Shown here: positions 1 to 7,938 of the stretch, piece after piece
Numbering within the stretch: the first letter of the stretch is position 1
Layout: each line of letters opens with the position of its first letter
Notes under the pieces: generated by a model
Told to the model about the DNA's origin: nothing
What the model saw: only the letters and a program-made list of their open reading frames with translations
Databases searched by the model: none
Translations under genes and position numbers: made by a program
From: Akkermansiaceae bacterium
Lineage (GTDB): Bacteria > Verrucomicrobiota > Verrucomicrobiia > Verrucomicrobiales > Akkermansiaceae
Direction: 5' to 3'
Assembly: GCA_903934285.1 (NCBI GenBank)
Contig: CAIZNN010000099.1
Location: 1-36,310 of the forward strand
Length of the DNA stretch: 36,310 bases

Positions 1-35
1 GCCCGGGCCACGGGTGGCCCGGGCATCTTGCCCGG
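1..35. repeat. REP-like palindrome, left edge cut by the window
   Basis: Bases 1-11 and 14-24 form a perfect 11-bp inverted repeat (GCCCGGGCCAC / GTGGCCCGGGC) with a 2-base loop. It is followed by GCATCTTGCCCGG, the right outer arm of a longer palindrome whose left outer arm would lie before base 1. The same design (outer GGGCA.GATGCCC arms, inner GGCCAC/GTGGC) recurs at 26201-26241 inside the glucanotransferase gene, so this is one dispersed family. Confidence 0.75.
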
Positions 36-99
36 AGCCCTCTGAGATGCAACGGTTTGTCGGACCATTTTTTTGTTATTTATTGTTGGTTTCAATGGG

Positions 100-228
100 G
101 ACTTGGTGGGGTGGCTCGGGAGCAAGACTACATGACTGAGCACAGAAGAGATCTTCAATCAGTGGCATCAGTCTTCTCAGTCTTCATCAGTGGTTTCTTC
201 CGCACGAGCTATCCCGCCACTCCAATTC
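100..228. repeat. Long dispersed repeat, copy A
   Basis: From GACTTGGTGGGG at 100 to CTCCAATT at about 228 this stretch matches 36162-36304 nearly base for base. The match includes the run CACAGAAG, ATCTTCAATCAGTGGCATCAG and TCTTCATCAGTGGTTTCTTCC. Copy A has lost two of the three CCACTGAGG units seen in copy B. No convincing gene covers it. It is probably a non-coding dispersed element that folds through its CCACTGA / TCAGTGG repeats. Confidence 0.85.
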
Positions 229-322
229 ACCCCACCCCGAATCCAGATGGCCGCATGGATGCCGGGTGGGTTGGGGGACCGTCGCGATGGAGCGTGCCGA
301 ATGAGCCACCAGCGCCGTGGAT

Positions 323-508
323 CTATGGGGTTGGAATTCCCAAATCTTTGCAGATTTTCCTTACCAACAGGTCGTCAACTTCGGCGTGGCGAGGCACTGC
401 TGAACGGCGAGTGGTGGCGCGAAGTCTCCACCATGAGTGATTGCCGCCTTCACGCACAAGCTCGCAGCCATGCTGAAGCAGATGGCTGATGAGCATCCGC
501 CGTTTCAT
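323..508 (-). CDS. hicA: HicA-family mRNA interferase toxin
   Basis: A 61-residue protein with the full HicA pattern: N-terminal KRR..ISHL..HGCEL.REGGNHS, then RRSAVPRH and a C-terminal DLLVRKICKDLGI. His24 in the GGNHS motif is the expected catalytic residue of this double-stranded-RNA-binding-fold ribonuclease. By family, HicA cleaves mRNA and stops translation until bound by HicB. The start (506-508) overlaps the stop of the upstream antitoxin gene as ATGA, so the two are translationally coupled, with antitoxin first. The length is normal and no key residue is missing. The pair may be active. Confidence 0.88.
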   Translation of the reverse strand: MKRRMLISHLLQHGCELVREGGNHSWWRLRATTRRSAVPRHAEVDDLLVRKICKDLGIPTP

Positions 509-717
509 ACGATCACCAGCTCTTCGGTGTAGCCGCTTGGCGCGCAGGACCTGGCATCTTCGCGGTTGAAGTCCAAGGCCTCCTTGAGCACTTCCTTGAG
601 GCTTGCCAACAGCTCGCTCTTGGTCCGCTCTTGAGCATTGACGCCGGGAACCTCTTCAATCCATCCAAGCCACCAGTCGCCATTCTGCTGGATGATTGCC
701 GTGTAGGTGGAAGTCAT
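505..717 (-). CDS. hicB: HicB-family antitoxin
   Basis: A 70-residue protein starting at the ATG whose complement is 715-717. An upstream in-frame ATG at 744 would add nine residues that do not fit the family. The chain begins TSTYTAIIQQNGDWWLGWIEEVPGVNAQERTK and continues SELLASLKEVLKEALDF. This is the partly degraded RNase-H-like fold of HicB, where G.W.G...E.PGV.AQ is the family hallmark. It is the short form without a separate DNA-binding domain. It should bind and neutralise the HicA encoded directly downstream. Antitoxin-first order is the less common hicBA arrangement. No operator could be pinned down. Confidence 0.87.
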   Translation of the reverse strand: MTSTYTAIIQQNGDWWLGWIEEVPGVNAQERTKSELLASLKEVLKEALDFNREDARSCAPSGYTEELVIV

Positions 718-838
718 GGCAGGATGATGGCACGCTTCGGTCATCAGCGCAACCGGTTAAATGTGCTTGGTCCGCAGCACCCAGGGCGAACCGAAGAGAA
801 GAATGCTGCGCACGGAGCAGAGGTCCCTGCATTGGCAT

Positions 839-856
839 ACGGGCGAACGCGCCCGT
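839..856. repeat. Short hairpin in the gap upstream of hicBA
   Basis: ACGGGCG (839-845) and CGCCCGT (850-856) are perfect inverted arms around an AACG loop. The surrounding stretch, 745-959, has no believable gene on either strand. Lacking a following T-run in either direction, the hairpin is not a clear terminator. Confidence 0.4.
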
Positions 857-959
857 GCCCCTATTGCAGAGGTCTCGCAGCGGCGCTTGCGCTCGCCGGC
901 AAGGACGGGCGATTTGCGGCTTGCCCAGGGGCGGTCCGCATGCGATGCCGCGCCCGTGA

Positions 960-1449
960 ATGAGATCATCTTTGAAGTGCGCGAGGATGAAACGGATGGC
1001 GGCTATGTCGCCATCGCCTTGGGTCACGCCATCGCCACTCAAGGGACAGCGTCGAATAATTGCGCGAGCACCAGGGCAATTTGTACGGGCTATGCCGCCT
1101 GGTTTGGTAAGAAAGACAAGCCGCTTGACTGATCCCTCGCCCGCCATGAGCACTTTCAGAATATCGCGCTCAAACTCGCTGTTCGAGTTCCTTAGCCCCA
1201 TGGCGACCTCGACGACGGTTTTTTCACCTGGAAAATAGAAATCCACCCGGAGTCCGTTATTACCTGAAATGCATTTCTCAGAAAAGTCCTCCTTAAACTC
1301 ATCGGTGGCCATTTCGCCATTTCGCCAAGCTCTTTCATATAGGCTTTAGTTGCATGATCGCCCTGGCCCGGTCCAAGACGTTCCATGAAACGAGGCCAAT
1401 TTGCTGCGAGCGTTTGTGCAATCTCATTAAGTCGGTCGGAACAATTCAT
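960..1449 (-). pseudogene. Frameshifted hypothetical gene, split by an 8-bp duplication
   Basis: Two minus-strand reading frames abut here. The upstream frame starts at 1449 (MNCSDRLNEIAQTL) and runs well to about 1324. The downstream frame resumes at TDEFKEDFSEKC and continues through FYFPGEKTVVEVAMGLRNS. The join contains GCCATTTC twice in tandem (1308-1315 and 1316-1323). Removing one copy fuses the frames exactly, giving KELGEMATDEFKEDF. The rebuilt protein has about 150 clear residues (including the stretch SVKRLVFLTKPGG), after which the reading drifts into hicB without its own stop, so the 3' end is also decayed. I do not recognise the family. A charged F.PGEKT...EVA core followed by LVFLTKPG suggests, weakly, a nuclease-like or defence-associated fold. 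Confidence 0.6.
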
Positions 1450-1908
1450 GCGCGTGTGGTCGGGGTTAGTATGGCGTTAATCGGCAATGCGAAGGAGTTA
1501 GAATCAATGCGGCTAATACCGCATCAGCCTTGGATGATCTGACATACATGAACGACTCTCTGCCGAGGTCAAGCCAAAGAGATGGCGATCCCATTCGGGG
1601 ACGATTGCCGCATTGAGCGCGACAAGGCACTGATGCGGGTGCCGGGGAAATTTGAAAACCGGGATGCATGGCAGGAAGGACGGGACTTGTCCTTCCTGGT
1701 GGACGGGGAGATGAAAATTCTCGTCCGCCGGAGCGAACACTGGGAGTCAAGCGGAGGGCTGAGGGGCAGGCAAGGGGAAAGTGCGGGATGGGGGAAAGAG
1801 ATTTTGGATGGTGGCGGATGGTGGGCGTCTAACGGCATGGCGTGGTCGCGAAAATAGAGGCGCAAAAAATGGAGTTGATAGAAGCCGGATTGCGGTTACG
1901 GTGCGCCT
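1450..1908. other. Gap without a recognisable gene; holds one strong hairpin
   Basis: Open frames here are short, overlap on both strands and look like no known protein. CAGGAAGGAC (1672-1681) and GTCCTTCCTG (1689-1698) form a perfect 10-bp hairpin with a 7-base loop. I see no promoter or RNA gene that I can support. The stretch is probably decayed or repeat-derived spacer. Confidence 0.5.
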
Positions 1909-2121
1909 GTGACCATCGCCGTCCAAGCCGTTTACGAAGAAGGGAAACTCCGGTTGCTTGAGCCGTTGGAACTGGCTGAACACACGGTGGTCCGAATCTC
2001 ATTGGAAACCTGGCAGGACGATATGGAGCGGAGGGCTTGGCTGGACCAGGGGCAACGTTCGCTCATGAGGGTCTGGGATAACACAGCCGACGACATTTAC
2101 ACTGATCTGCTCACGCGATGA
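1909..2121 (+). CDS. DUF104/AF2212-like antitoxin of a MazF-type pair
   Basis: A 70-residue protein starting at GTG (1909). It begins TIAVQAVYEEGKLRLLEPLELAEHTVVRISLE, which is the signature of the AF2212/DUF104 antitoxin family: a beta-strand domain reading A.YE.G.L..LEPL.L.E...V.I. The C-terminal half carries acidic helices ending DDIYTDLLTR. The next gene begins within two bases of its stop and encodes a PemK/MazF-like toxin, so it most likely binds and silences that toxin. The GTG start is chosen because the conserved strand begins right after it and no closer ATG exists. Confidence 0.8.
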   Translation: MTIAVQAVYEEGKLRLLEPLELAEHTVVRISLETWQDDMERRAWLDQGQRSLMRVWDNTADDIYTDLLTR

Positions 2122-2122
2122 T

Positions 2123-2419
2123 GTGGTCTTGCTGCCGATTCCGTTCACGGATTTGAGTAGCTCGAAGGTGAGGCCCGCCATTGTGGTGGGCCATGGAAGC
2201 TGGCCAGGTGACCTGTTTGTGGTGGCTGTGACTTCGCAGCTGGCAAACGCCGATCTGCTCGTCAACCAGTGGGCGAATGCCGGGCTAAATGTGCCCAGCG
2301 GAATCAAGGGGCAGATTTGCACCGTGGAGATAAGGTTGGTGCGAAAGGTAGTGGGACGCATCACGGCACAGGACCGGGCGGAACTCGATATCTTGTTGCG
2401 GAAATGGCTGGATTTGTAA
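2123..2419 (+). CDS. PemK/MazF-family endoribonuclease toxin
   Basis: About 98 residues. It begins VVLLPIPFTDLSSSKVRPAIVVG, the diagnostic first strands of the MazF/PemK fold (V.LLPFPFTDLS..K.RPA.V). Later parts FVVAVTSQ, SGIKGQICTVEIRLV and VVGRITAQDRAELDILLRKWL also fit. By family it cuts mRNA. The start is unsettled. The frame opens at GTG 2123, but the two codons before it are both Asp, which would match the usual GDVVL entry, and two ATGs at 2118 and 2121 lie in another frame. A small deletion at the ATGATG may have damaged the start. It is paired with the antitoxin ending at 2121. Confidence 0.82.
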   Translation: MVLLPIPFTDLSSSKVRPAIVVGHGSWPGDLFVVAVTSQLANADLLVNQWANAGLNVPSGIKGQICTVEIRLVRKVVGRITAQDRAELDILLRKWLDL

Positions 2420-2429
2420 AATCCTTCAG

Positions 2430-2661
2430 CAGCTGGCCGTCCGGTGCTTACATGCCGAAACTGGTCATGACTCAGGCAAGCTGCCGGGTCACGGTCCATT
2501 TCATCGCTGCGGCGCAGCGCCTCGGCCAAGCCACCGTCATCATCGACGAGCACGCCGGGCAGCGAATCGAGCAAATCCGCGGCGAGTTTCGTCCGCTGGG
2601 ACTCGGGAAGATTGAGGGCGAGAGGTTGAATTTCGGCGAGCGTGGCCAGGAGCGGGACCAT
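2430..2661 (-). pseudogene. Orphan addiction-module (PF09720-type) antitoxin remnant
   Basis: Starting at an ATG at 2661, the chain reads EIQPLALNLPESQRTKLAADLLDSLPG, then AEALRRSDEMDRDPAACLSHDQF. This matches the small 'addiction module component' antitoxin family: an L.LP..ER..LA..LL.SL helix pair followed by E...R..E.D......S..EF. The expected stop after this motif is absent and the frame runs on antisense through the MazF-type gene to 1999. No RelE/ParE toxin follows. It is best read as a decayed orphan that has lost its end and its partner. Confidence 0.6.
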
Positions 2662-2834
2662 ACCCGGATTTCCCCTCCCATCAAGAACGCAGTGCCTCAA
2701 CTCATTGGCTCAGGGTGTTGCGCAGGGACGGTGCAACCACGGTCGCTCAGGCGCGGGACGCGCCGCCGCCGCGCCGCCGTTCACCGCTCCGGCCATTCGC
2801 AGCGATCTGCGAGGAGCTTGCGCAGAAAGACACA

Positions 2835-2895
2835 ATCCATGGATGTTCACCGCCATGCCGCCGACGACGATGTAGTTTGCCAGCCGCGCATTGCC
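2835..2895 (-). pseudogene. Scrap of a small nucleotidyltransferase
   Basis: In one minus-strand frame the peptide ARLANYIVVGGMAVNIHG appears. It resembles the N-terminal VVGG.A...HG strand-turn of minimal nucleotidyltransferases (MNT/AbiEii-like). The Asp-x-Asp metal motif that should follow is missing and the frame lacks a proper start and end. The call rests on about 18 residues, so it is tentative. Confidence 0.3.
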
Positions 2896-2950
2896 AGGCG
2901 GGTGGGTGCGCAAGCCCTTTGCCGCGCGGGCTGGTGCGCGGGCTGGCGCC

Positions 2951-5260
2951 CTAATCCACCCGCAACAGTTCGAGCTTGTCGATGAAGAGGGCTTTGATTG
3001 CTGAGACCGAGCCAGCGGTCTTGTCGAAGCGCCCCGGCGCGAGCCAAAAATAGTGGTCACCTTGCGGCACCCACTCGGCCACATCGTACCATTCATACCC
3101 GTCGCCAACCGCGGAAGTCTTGCGTTGGATGGCGCCGCAGTCCTGCTTGTTGGTCGGGTCGTACACGCCGGCCCAGAACGCCTCGCCCTCGTGGCCCGGC
3201 TCTTTTTCGACGCGGGCGCAGATACGGAGGCGGTATTTTTTGCCGGGGTCGAACGCCACGCAGCTGAAGGGCAAGGTGGCACACCATTCGTAATGGGTGT
3301 TGTAAAGCTTCATCGCAGAGTGGTCTCCGGCCAACGGGTCGGCGACGGTATCGCCCCAGGTGCCGCGCTTGGCGAGTGAAAGCACGGTGTCTTCGACCGT
3401 CGCGCGGGTCTGGCCGGCGGTGTGCGTCTCAGCCATGGGCTGCGCCAGCAACGCCCAAGCGGCGAGAGTTTTGGCATGGTGCTCCGGGTTCTCGGAGATG
3501 CGGATGTTGTTAGCCTCGCTGCAGCGCGCCAGCAACGTGGCGGCCAGGGCGCGCTGCCCGGGCGGCACGTCGTGGCGTTGCGGGTTGGCCGCAGCCCAAA
3601 CCGTTTTCTCCACGAATGCCGGCATCCGGGCGAGGCGGGCATAGAGCACGGGAATCGCCCCCATCCGCACGTTGTAGGCGTGGGCGGGCGAATCCTTGAC
3701 GGCGGCTTCAGCCTGTTGCCACAAGGCGGCGGCGTGTTCATAGAAAGAGTCGGGGATGACCGGGTTTCTAACATCATCGAAGATGCGCAGCGGATTGGTC
3801 ACGGGGGGCTGGTAAATGGCGTGCAGTTCATCGAAATAGCGGCGGACCAGGGGTGCCGCGGCACCATAATAGCCGGCAAAAAAATCATTGAGCAGAGGTT
3901 CGGCGGGCAGATCCGGGTTCCACAGCCACTTGGCCAGCAGCCACGCCTTGAGTTCCGCGAAGTCGCCGTGGCGGCCTTGATAGGCGCCCTGTTCGAACAG
4001 CCCGACAACGTGGTTGTCGCGGAACAACTTCGCGTTGTCCTGCAGCGCCAGGACGTTGGGAAAGGGGCCGATGTAGTCGCGGAAGTTGGTGGTGTAGTCC
4101 CAGACGTAGAGCTTGTCGGTCATGGCACTCCAGCCGCGCAGCTCCCTAACAAATGCGCGGTTCTGCTCAAACGCGCTCTGCGCCAGCGGTTTGGAGAAGT
4201 CGCATTCGATCGAGCACAGGCGCGGTACCACGTTGTGGCGCGGCCGCAGGGTCTTGGGCGGCTTGCGGGTATACTGGTAGGCGAGCGTCTCGATCCAGAC
4301 GTTGGGAAATTCCCGCTCCACCGCCTCGGCGACTTGATTGACGAACTGGATCAAGGAACCGGCATGGGACTCCTCGCGGGCATCGATGGCTGCGCAGGGC
4401 GGGCAGGTGCAAAAGTTGTACCAATCATTCTGGCTCACGCTGAAGAGCTTCGCGCCGGGATCGTTGCGGATCAAGGCGAGCAGGCGTGCGGTGACGATCT
4501 GGAGCACCTCGGGGTTGGTCAGGCAGAGCTGCGTATGGTCTTTGACGCGCTTCCCATCGATCTCGCTGAAATACTCCGGGTGGCTCGCGAAGAACTCTTG
4601 CGGCGGACACAGCACATTGGCGGAGTGGACAAACAGGCCGCCGCCAAAGCGGATCTTGTCGCCGTGCTTGGCGGTCAGGCGCATCGCGTTGCCGTTGGCT
4701 TTGTTGCGGGCAGCGAGGTCGCCATCAAACATGTCAAACCAGAAGGGTTCGCGCATGGCGAAGGCGGGCTTGTGGGTCTCGTCGAGGGGCGGCACCGCCC
4801 AGACATCGCGCGGCGGAATGACACTGTGCCACGAGGCATACCAGCGGCAGCCACCGAACCGTTCGAGCAAGTCGTATACCCCGTACAGCGTGCCGCGCAC
4901 CGGGCCGGCAATGACCAGCAGGTGGCCCGCGCAGGTCTTGAGGCGGAAACCATCCTCGCCGAGGGCTGGCAGGTCAACGGCGCCACCGAGCAACGGCGCG
5001 GTGTGGCGGGTCTCCCCCAACACGATGGCGGTGGCGGGAAGCGCCGCATCATCGGTGACGATCGGGAGCCGCACCCCGGTCAGTTGTTCGGTGAATTTCT
5101 GCAACTCCTCGGCCGCGTAAATTTGCGCGGGCGAGGCGGTCACGGACCGCACAATCGTGCAGCTTGGGGGTTGGCCGCGCGTGGCGAGGGTGAAATTCTG
5201 CGCAACCAGCGCGGCCGGCACGATGGTCGCCACGAGGATACTGAGTGCTAGTTTCGGCAT
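2951..5260 (-). CDS. Secreted DUF4838 (glycosidase-like) protein
   Basis: 769 residues, starting at the ATG at 5258-5260, which places a signal peptide at the very N-terminus (PKLALSILVATIVPAALVAQ). The frame is open further upstream but that part is not protein-like. After the signal comes a GH67-N-like domain (IYAAEELQKFTEQLTGVRLPIV, about 45-150). The DUF4838 core follows (about 180-480), with LFVHSANVLCPPQEFFASHPEYFSE, CLTNPEV and the typical SQNDWYNFCTCPPC. The last ~150 residues look like a beta-sandwich carbohydrate-binding end. By family the protein is thought to act on polysaccharides outside the cell; no substrate can be named. It lies 58 bases downstream of the esterase gene on the same strand, so the two are probably co-transcribed. 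Confidence 0.85.
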   Translation of the reverse strand: MPKLALSILVATIVPAALVAQNFTLATRGQPPSCTIVRSVTASPAQIYAAEELQKFTEQLTGVRLPIVTDDAALPATAIVLGETRHTAPLLGGAVDLPALGEDGFRLKTCAGHLLVIAGPVRGTLYGVYDLLERFGGCRWYASWHSVIPPRDVWAVPPLDETHKPAFAMREPFWFDMFDGDLAARNKANGNAMRLTAKHGDKIRFGGGLFVHSANVLCPPQEFFASHPEYFSEIDGKRVKDHTQLCLTNPEVLQIVTARLLALIRNDPGAKLFSVSQNDWYNFCTCPPCAAIDAREESHAGSLIQFVNQVAEAVEREFPNVWIETLAYQYTRKPPKTLRPRHNVVPRLCSIECDFSKPLAQSAFEQNRAFVRELRGWSAMTDKLYVWDYTTNFRDYIGPFPNVLALQDNAKLFRDNHVVGLFEQGAYQGRHGDFAELKAWLLAKWLWNPDLPAEPLLNDFFAGYYGAAAPLVRRYFDELHAIYQPPVTNPLRIFDDVRNPVIPDSFYEHAAALWQQAEAAVKDSPAHAYNVRMGAIPVLYARLARMPAFVEKTVWAAANPQRHDVPPGQRALAATLLARCSEANNIRISENPEHHAKTLAAWALLAQPMAETHTAGQTRATVEDTVLSLAKRGTWGDTVADPLAGDHSAMKLYNTHYEWCATLPFSCVAFDPGKKYRLRICARVEKEPGHEGEAFWAGVYDPTNKQDCGAIQRKTSAVGDGYEWYDVAEWVPQGDHYFWLAPGRFDKTAGSVSAIKALFIDKLELLRVD

Positions 5261-5318
5261 GGGGCGGAGGCAGAGGTGGCGCGGGGACGGATTCACAATC
5301 GCAGCCTGGTGGTGCCGG

Positions 5319-6272
5319 CTATTTCTTCGTCTTCTCCCCTTGGGTTTGCTCAAACATCCACACATGGAGCTTTCGCTCCTGATAGACCTGCCCGATGATG
5401 CCGTGGCTGCCACCGGCGATTTCGGTGTATTCGACCTTGCCTCCCGCCTTCTTGAGGGCATCGACCATTTTGCGGCTTTGCTCGACATTGACCACCGTGT
5501 CGGCGGCGCCGTGGAAGACCCAGAAGGGCACGCCCTTCATGCCCTCTGCCGTTGCAGGATTGCCCCCGCCGGCAACCGGAACCGCGGCGGCAAACAGCTT
5601 GGGTTGCCTCGCCACGATGTCGAAGGTGCCGAACCCGCCCATCGAATATCCAGTCAGATAGATGCGCTGCGCATCGATGGGCAGATTCTTGACCACGGTC
5701 TCAATGACCTTGATGACATTGAGGTTGTTGTCGCCGTTCCAGAAGCCGTTGGCTGGGCATTGGGGCACGATGACGAAGCAGGGCCGCTTGTGGTAGTTGG
5801 CACCATCCGCGAAATCGCTCACCTGCCCCGGCACCTCCGGGGTCATCACATCGCCCCCCTTGCCATGCAGATACACCACTAGCGGATAGAGCTTGCCCCC
5901 TTTGAGTTTGCGCTCGCCGAAGAGCCGGTATTTGAGGGTGGCATCCTCCAGACGCTCCCATTTGCCGGTGATTTGTTTGGTGTACTCGTTTGATTTCTCC
6001 TCACCGGTCTTGCCGGTGCCTTGGGTGGCGCCCGGCGCCGGCTTGGCCGCAAGCTTGTCCTTGACCCACGTCCGGTCCTCCTCGGACAGTTTATCCAGCG
6101 CAAAGGAGATGCGTTTGCCGTCGGGCTTCTGAAAGGTGACGCTGCCATCGCTGGCGCTGATAAACTCAGCCTCGGTCTTCTGGGTGCCATCAGCGGAAGT
6201 CCACTCCCGGGCCTGGAGGGTGGTGATGCAGAAACACGTTGCCGGCACAAGGAAAAGCGGGTGAATTCTCAT
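5319..6272 (-). CDS. Secreted PHB-depolymerase-type esterase with SHD1-like N-domain
   Basis: 317 residues from the ATG at 6270-6272, chosen because a signal peptide follows at once (RIHPLFLVPATCFCITTLQA). Residues ~22-72 (REWTSADGTQKTEAEFISAS, then FALDKLSEEDRTWV) resemble the SHD1 domain often fused to secreted proteins of this phylum. The rest is an alpha/beta hydrolase of the esterase-PHB-depolymerase family. The oxyanion loop is YLHGKGG, the nucleophile is Ser210 in GYSMGG, the acid is Asp258 in HGAADTVV and the base is His290 in GGSHG. The triad is complete, so it should be active on an ester outside the cytoplasm, perhaps an acyl side chain of a polysaccharide. It sits first in a likely two-gene operon with the DUF4838 gene. 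Confidence 0.88.
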   Translation of the reverse strand: MRIHPLFLVPATCFCITTLQAREWTSADGTQKTEAEFISASDGSVTFQKPDGKRISFALDKLSEEDRTWVKDKLAAKPAPGATQGTGKTGEEKSNEYTKQITGKWERLEDATLKYRLFGERKLKGGKLYPLVVYLHGKGGDVMTPEVPGQVSDFADGANYHKRPCFVIVPQCPANGFWNGDNNLNVIKVIETVVKNLPIDAQRIYLTGYSMGGFGTFDIVARQPKLFAAAVPVAGGGNPATAEGMKGVPFWVFHGAADTVVNVEQSRKMVDALKKAGGKVEYTEIAGGSHGIIGQVYQERKLHVWMFEQTQGEKTKK

Positions 6273-6486
6273 GTTGTAGAACCCTGATAAAGCGGCCCCT
6301 CCCGGCCATGTCAAGGCCAATCCGTGGCGAATCGAGCAACCACCAGCAGCGCCCTCGCTTGGCACCTCATGGGGTGCCGGAAATTGTGCGGCGGGCAGCT
6401 GGCGGCTGGCGGCGGCGGGCTGGCCGGTGGCCAGCGCCCTGCAAATTTCGTGCAACTCGCGAGCGATCGAAGTGTTGCATGCCCGT

Positions 6487-6921
6487 ATGAAACACCTCGC
6501 ACTTACACTAAGCATTACGGCCGCGGCGCTCGTCGCCATCCCATCCACCACCTTCGCCCAGGAGCAACCCGCCGGCGGCCATCCCAATCGCCCCGAAGGC
6601 GCGGCCCGTCCCGATGGCCCCGATGGCGGCCGGCGCATGGGCCCGGAGGCACGCCTCAAATTCATGGCCGAGAAACTCGGACTCGACGCCGACCAACAGG
6701 CCAAGATCAAGGCGATCTATGAGAAGAACGCCCTCAAGGTCAAAGAAATCATGGCCAAGGGCTGGGCCAATCTCACCGACGAGGACAAGGCGGCAATGCG
6801 CGATTTGTTCAAATCGCAAGTGGAGGAAGTCGCCGCCGTCCTCACTCCCGAGCAACAGGAAATGCTCAAGGCCTTGCGTCCCCAAGGCCGCGGTGAGGCC
6901 AAGCCCGAGGCCGCCAAGTAA
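6487..6921 (+). CDS. Spy/CpxP-like (LTXXQ) periplasmic protein
   Basis: 144 residues starting at ATG 6487, with a clear signal peptide (KHLALTLSITAAALVAIPSTTFAQ). The mature part begins with a Pro/Gly-rich linker. A helical region follows: RLKFMAEKLGLDADQQAKIK, NALKVKEIMAKGW, DLFKSQVEEVAAVLTPEQQEML. The two (L)(T/D)..Q.. segments are the LTXXQ pattern of the Spy/CpxP/Zra family, which act as periplasmic chaperones or stress sensors. It is divergent from the esterase gene across a 214-base gap and is followed by its own terminator, so it is probably a single-gene transcript. Function beyond the fold is an inference. Confidence 0.78.
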   Translation: MKHLALTLSITAAALVAIPSTTFAQEQPAGGHPNRPEGAARPDGPDGGRRMGPEARLKFMAEKLGLDADQQAKIKAIYEKNALKVKEIMAKGWANLTDEDKAAMRDLFKSQVEEVAAVLTPEQQEMLKALRPQGRGEAKPEAAK

Positions 6922-6948
6922 GCCACGATTCACAATCCTTACTCATGA

Positions 6949-6978
6949 GGGCGGGAGGCATTGGCTTCCCGCCCTTTT
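6949..6978 (+). terminator. Rho-independent terminator after the Spy-like gene
   Basis: GGGCGGGAGGC (6949-6959) pairs with GCTTCCCGCCC (6964-6974). That is ten Watson-Crick pairs and one G-T pair around a 4-base loop, followed by TTTT. It lies 28 bases after the stop codon. Confidence 0.9.
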
Positions 6979-6994
6979 ACTTGCCGGCATCTTT

Positions 6995-7012
6995 CCTTGG
7001 CGCGCGCCAAGG
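6995..7012. promoter_or_regulatory. Perfect 18-bp palindrome, possible operator
   Basis: CCTTGGCGCGCGCCAAGG is self-complementary throughout with no loop. It lies between the Spy-gene terminator and the KH-protein gene. A perfect palindrome with no T-tail looks more like a protein-binding site than a terminator, but no regulator is implicated. Confidence 0.35.
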
Positions 7013-7172
7013 TGGTTAGATAAGGCCGGCCGGCATTGAAAAACCACAGAATCTGCTTGCGGTGCCCCCCAGCAGCAGCTAGTTGCGGGAGGAGCCACCA
7101 CAACCGATGCAAGCGCCGCGCTCCTTGGCTGGCGGTTGTCCCTCAGCCGCGGCTGAATAGTCTTCCCGGCTC

Positions 7173-7838
7173 ATGCCACGCACGACTTCCATGCCGAAAC
7201 GAATTGTCAAACCCGCCAAGTCTCCCAAGCCGCCCGCCAAGCCCCAAGCCGCGAAATGGGATCTCATGACGCTCCTGAAAACGGACATCGGGGAGCTTGA
7301 GTTCTCGCGCTCCCTGAGGCGCTTAGGGAACATCCGCGTCATGGAGTGGGATTTCAGAACGGTCCTGCCGGCGGTGAAAAAAATCGCCAACCGGGAGGTG
7401 GATCTCCTCGGCATCGTCAAACGCACCGCCCATTACAAGGTGATGGATTGGGATTTCCGCAGTGCGTTGCCGGCGCGAGGCAAACCCGCGTCACCAACAC
7501 CGCCCGCGCCACCGGCCAAGTGTATGAGCCGCGCCGAAATGCAGGCGCTCAGCGGCCGGTTGCAACAATTCCTGCACTATGTGGTGGCTAATTTGGTCGA
7601 TGAACCGGCCCACGCGCACATCGAGGTCACCCCGATCGCGCCAAACGGGCTGAGCTTCAAACTGGTGCTGGTCAACCGGGATGTGACGATGCTGATTGGC
7701 AGGGGAGGATTCACGGCATCTGCAATCCGCAGAATCCTGAAAACCGCTGCCGCGATGCACGGGGTGTGGGTGTTGCTGCAAATCCATTCGCAGCAAGAGG
7801 CGATGGCACTTGCCGCCAAGGACGAGGCGCGCCACTAG
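7173..7838 (+). CDS. KH-domain RNA-binding protein with triple WD-motif N-terminus
   Basis: 221 residues; ATG 7191 is an alternative start seven codons later. The C-terminal part (~135-205) is a KhpA-like KH domain: LQQFLHYVVANLVDEPAHAHIEV, then NRDVTMLIGRGGFTASAIRRIL, with GRGG at 176-179 as the nucleic-acid-gripping GXXG loop. Ahead of it, a basic Pro/Lys-rich start leads into three spaced copies of a short motif: KWDLMTLL (Trp29), EWDFRTVLPA (Trp59) and DWDFRSALPA (Trp93). KhpA itself is about 80 residues, so this is a fusion or lineage-specific expansion. The KH fold points to RNA binding. The repeated N-terminus is unrecognised and may bind a partner. Confidence 0.75.
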   Translation: MPRTTSMPKRIVKPAKSPKPPAKPQAAKWDLMTLLKTDIGELEFSRSLRRLGNIRVMEWDFRTVLPAVKKIANREVDLLGIVKRTAHYKVMDWDFRSALPARGKPASPTPPAPPAKCMSRAEMQALSGRLQQFLHYVVANLVDEPAHAHIEVTPIAPNGLSFKLVLVNRDVTMLIGRGGFTASAIRRILKTAAAMHGVWVLLQIHSQQEAMALAAKDEARH

Positions 7839-7938
7839 CGCGGCCGCTCTCATGATGGCACACGACTTCTTAACTTCTTGGCAGTCAGCAAGGAACGCCC
7901 TTGACAAAGCGCGGCGCCGCGGAAAACCTAACGCCTCC

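Noticed and set aside
57-440. Open frames of about 100-127 codons on the plus strand
   Set aside because: They run through the dispersed repeat and antisense to hicA, have no domain-like sequence and use atypical codons.
3422-5251. A 609-codon plus-strand open frame
   Set aside because: It is the antisense shadow of the DUF4838 gene, whose minus-strand product has a signal peptide and recognisable motifs; high GC produces such long shadows.
7810-7938. Upstream extension of the secreted protein gene
   Set aside because: It overlaps the end of the KH-protein gene and places the hydrophobic signal far from the N-terminus.
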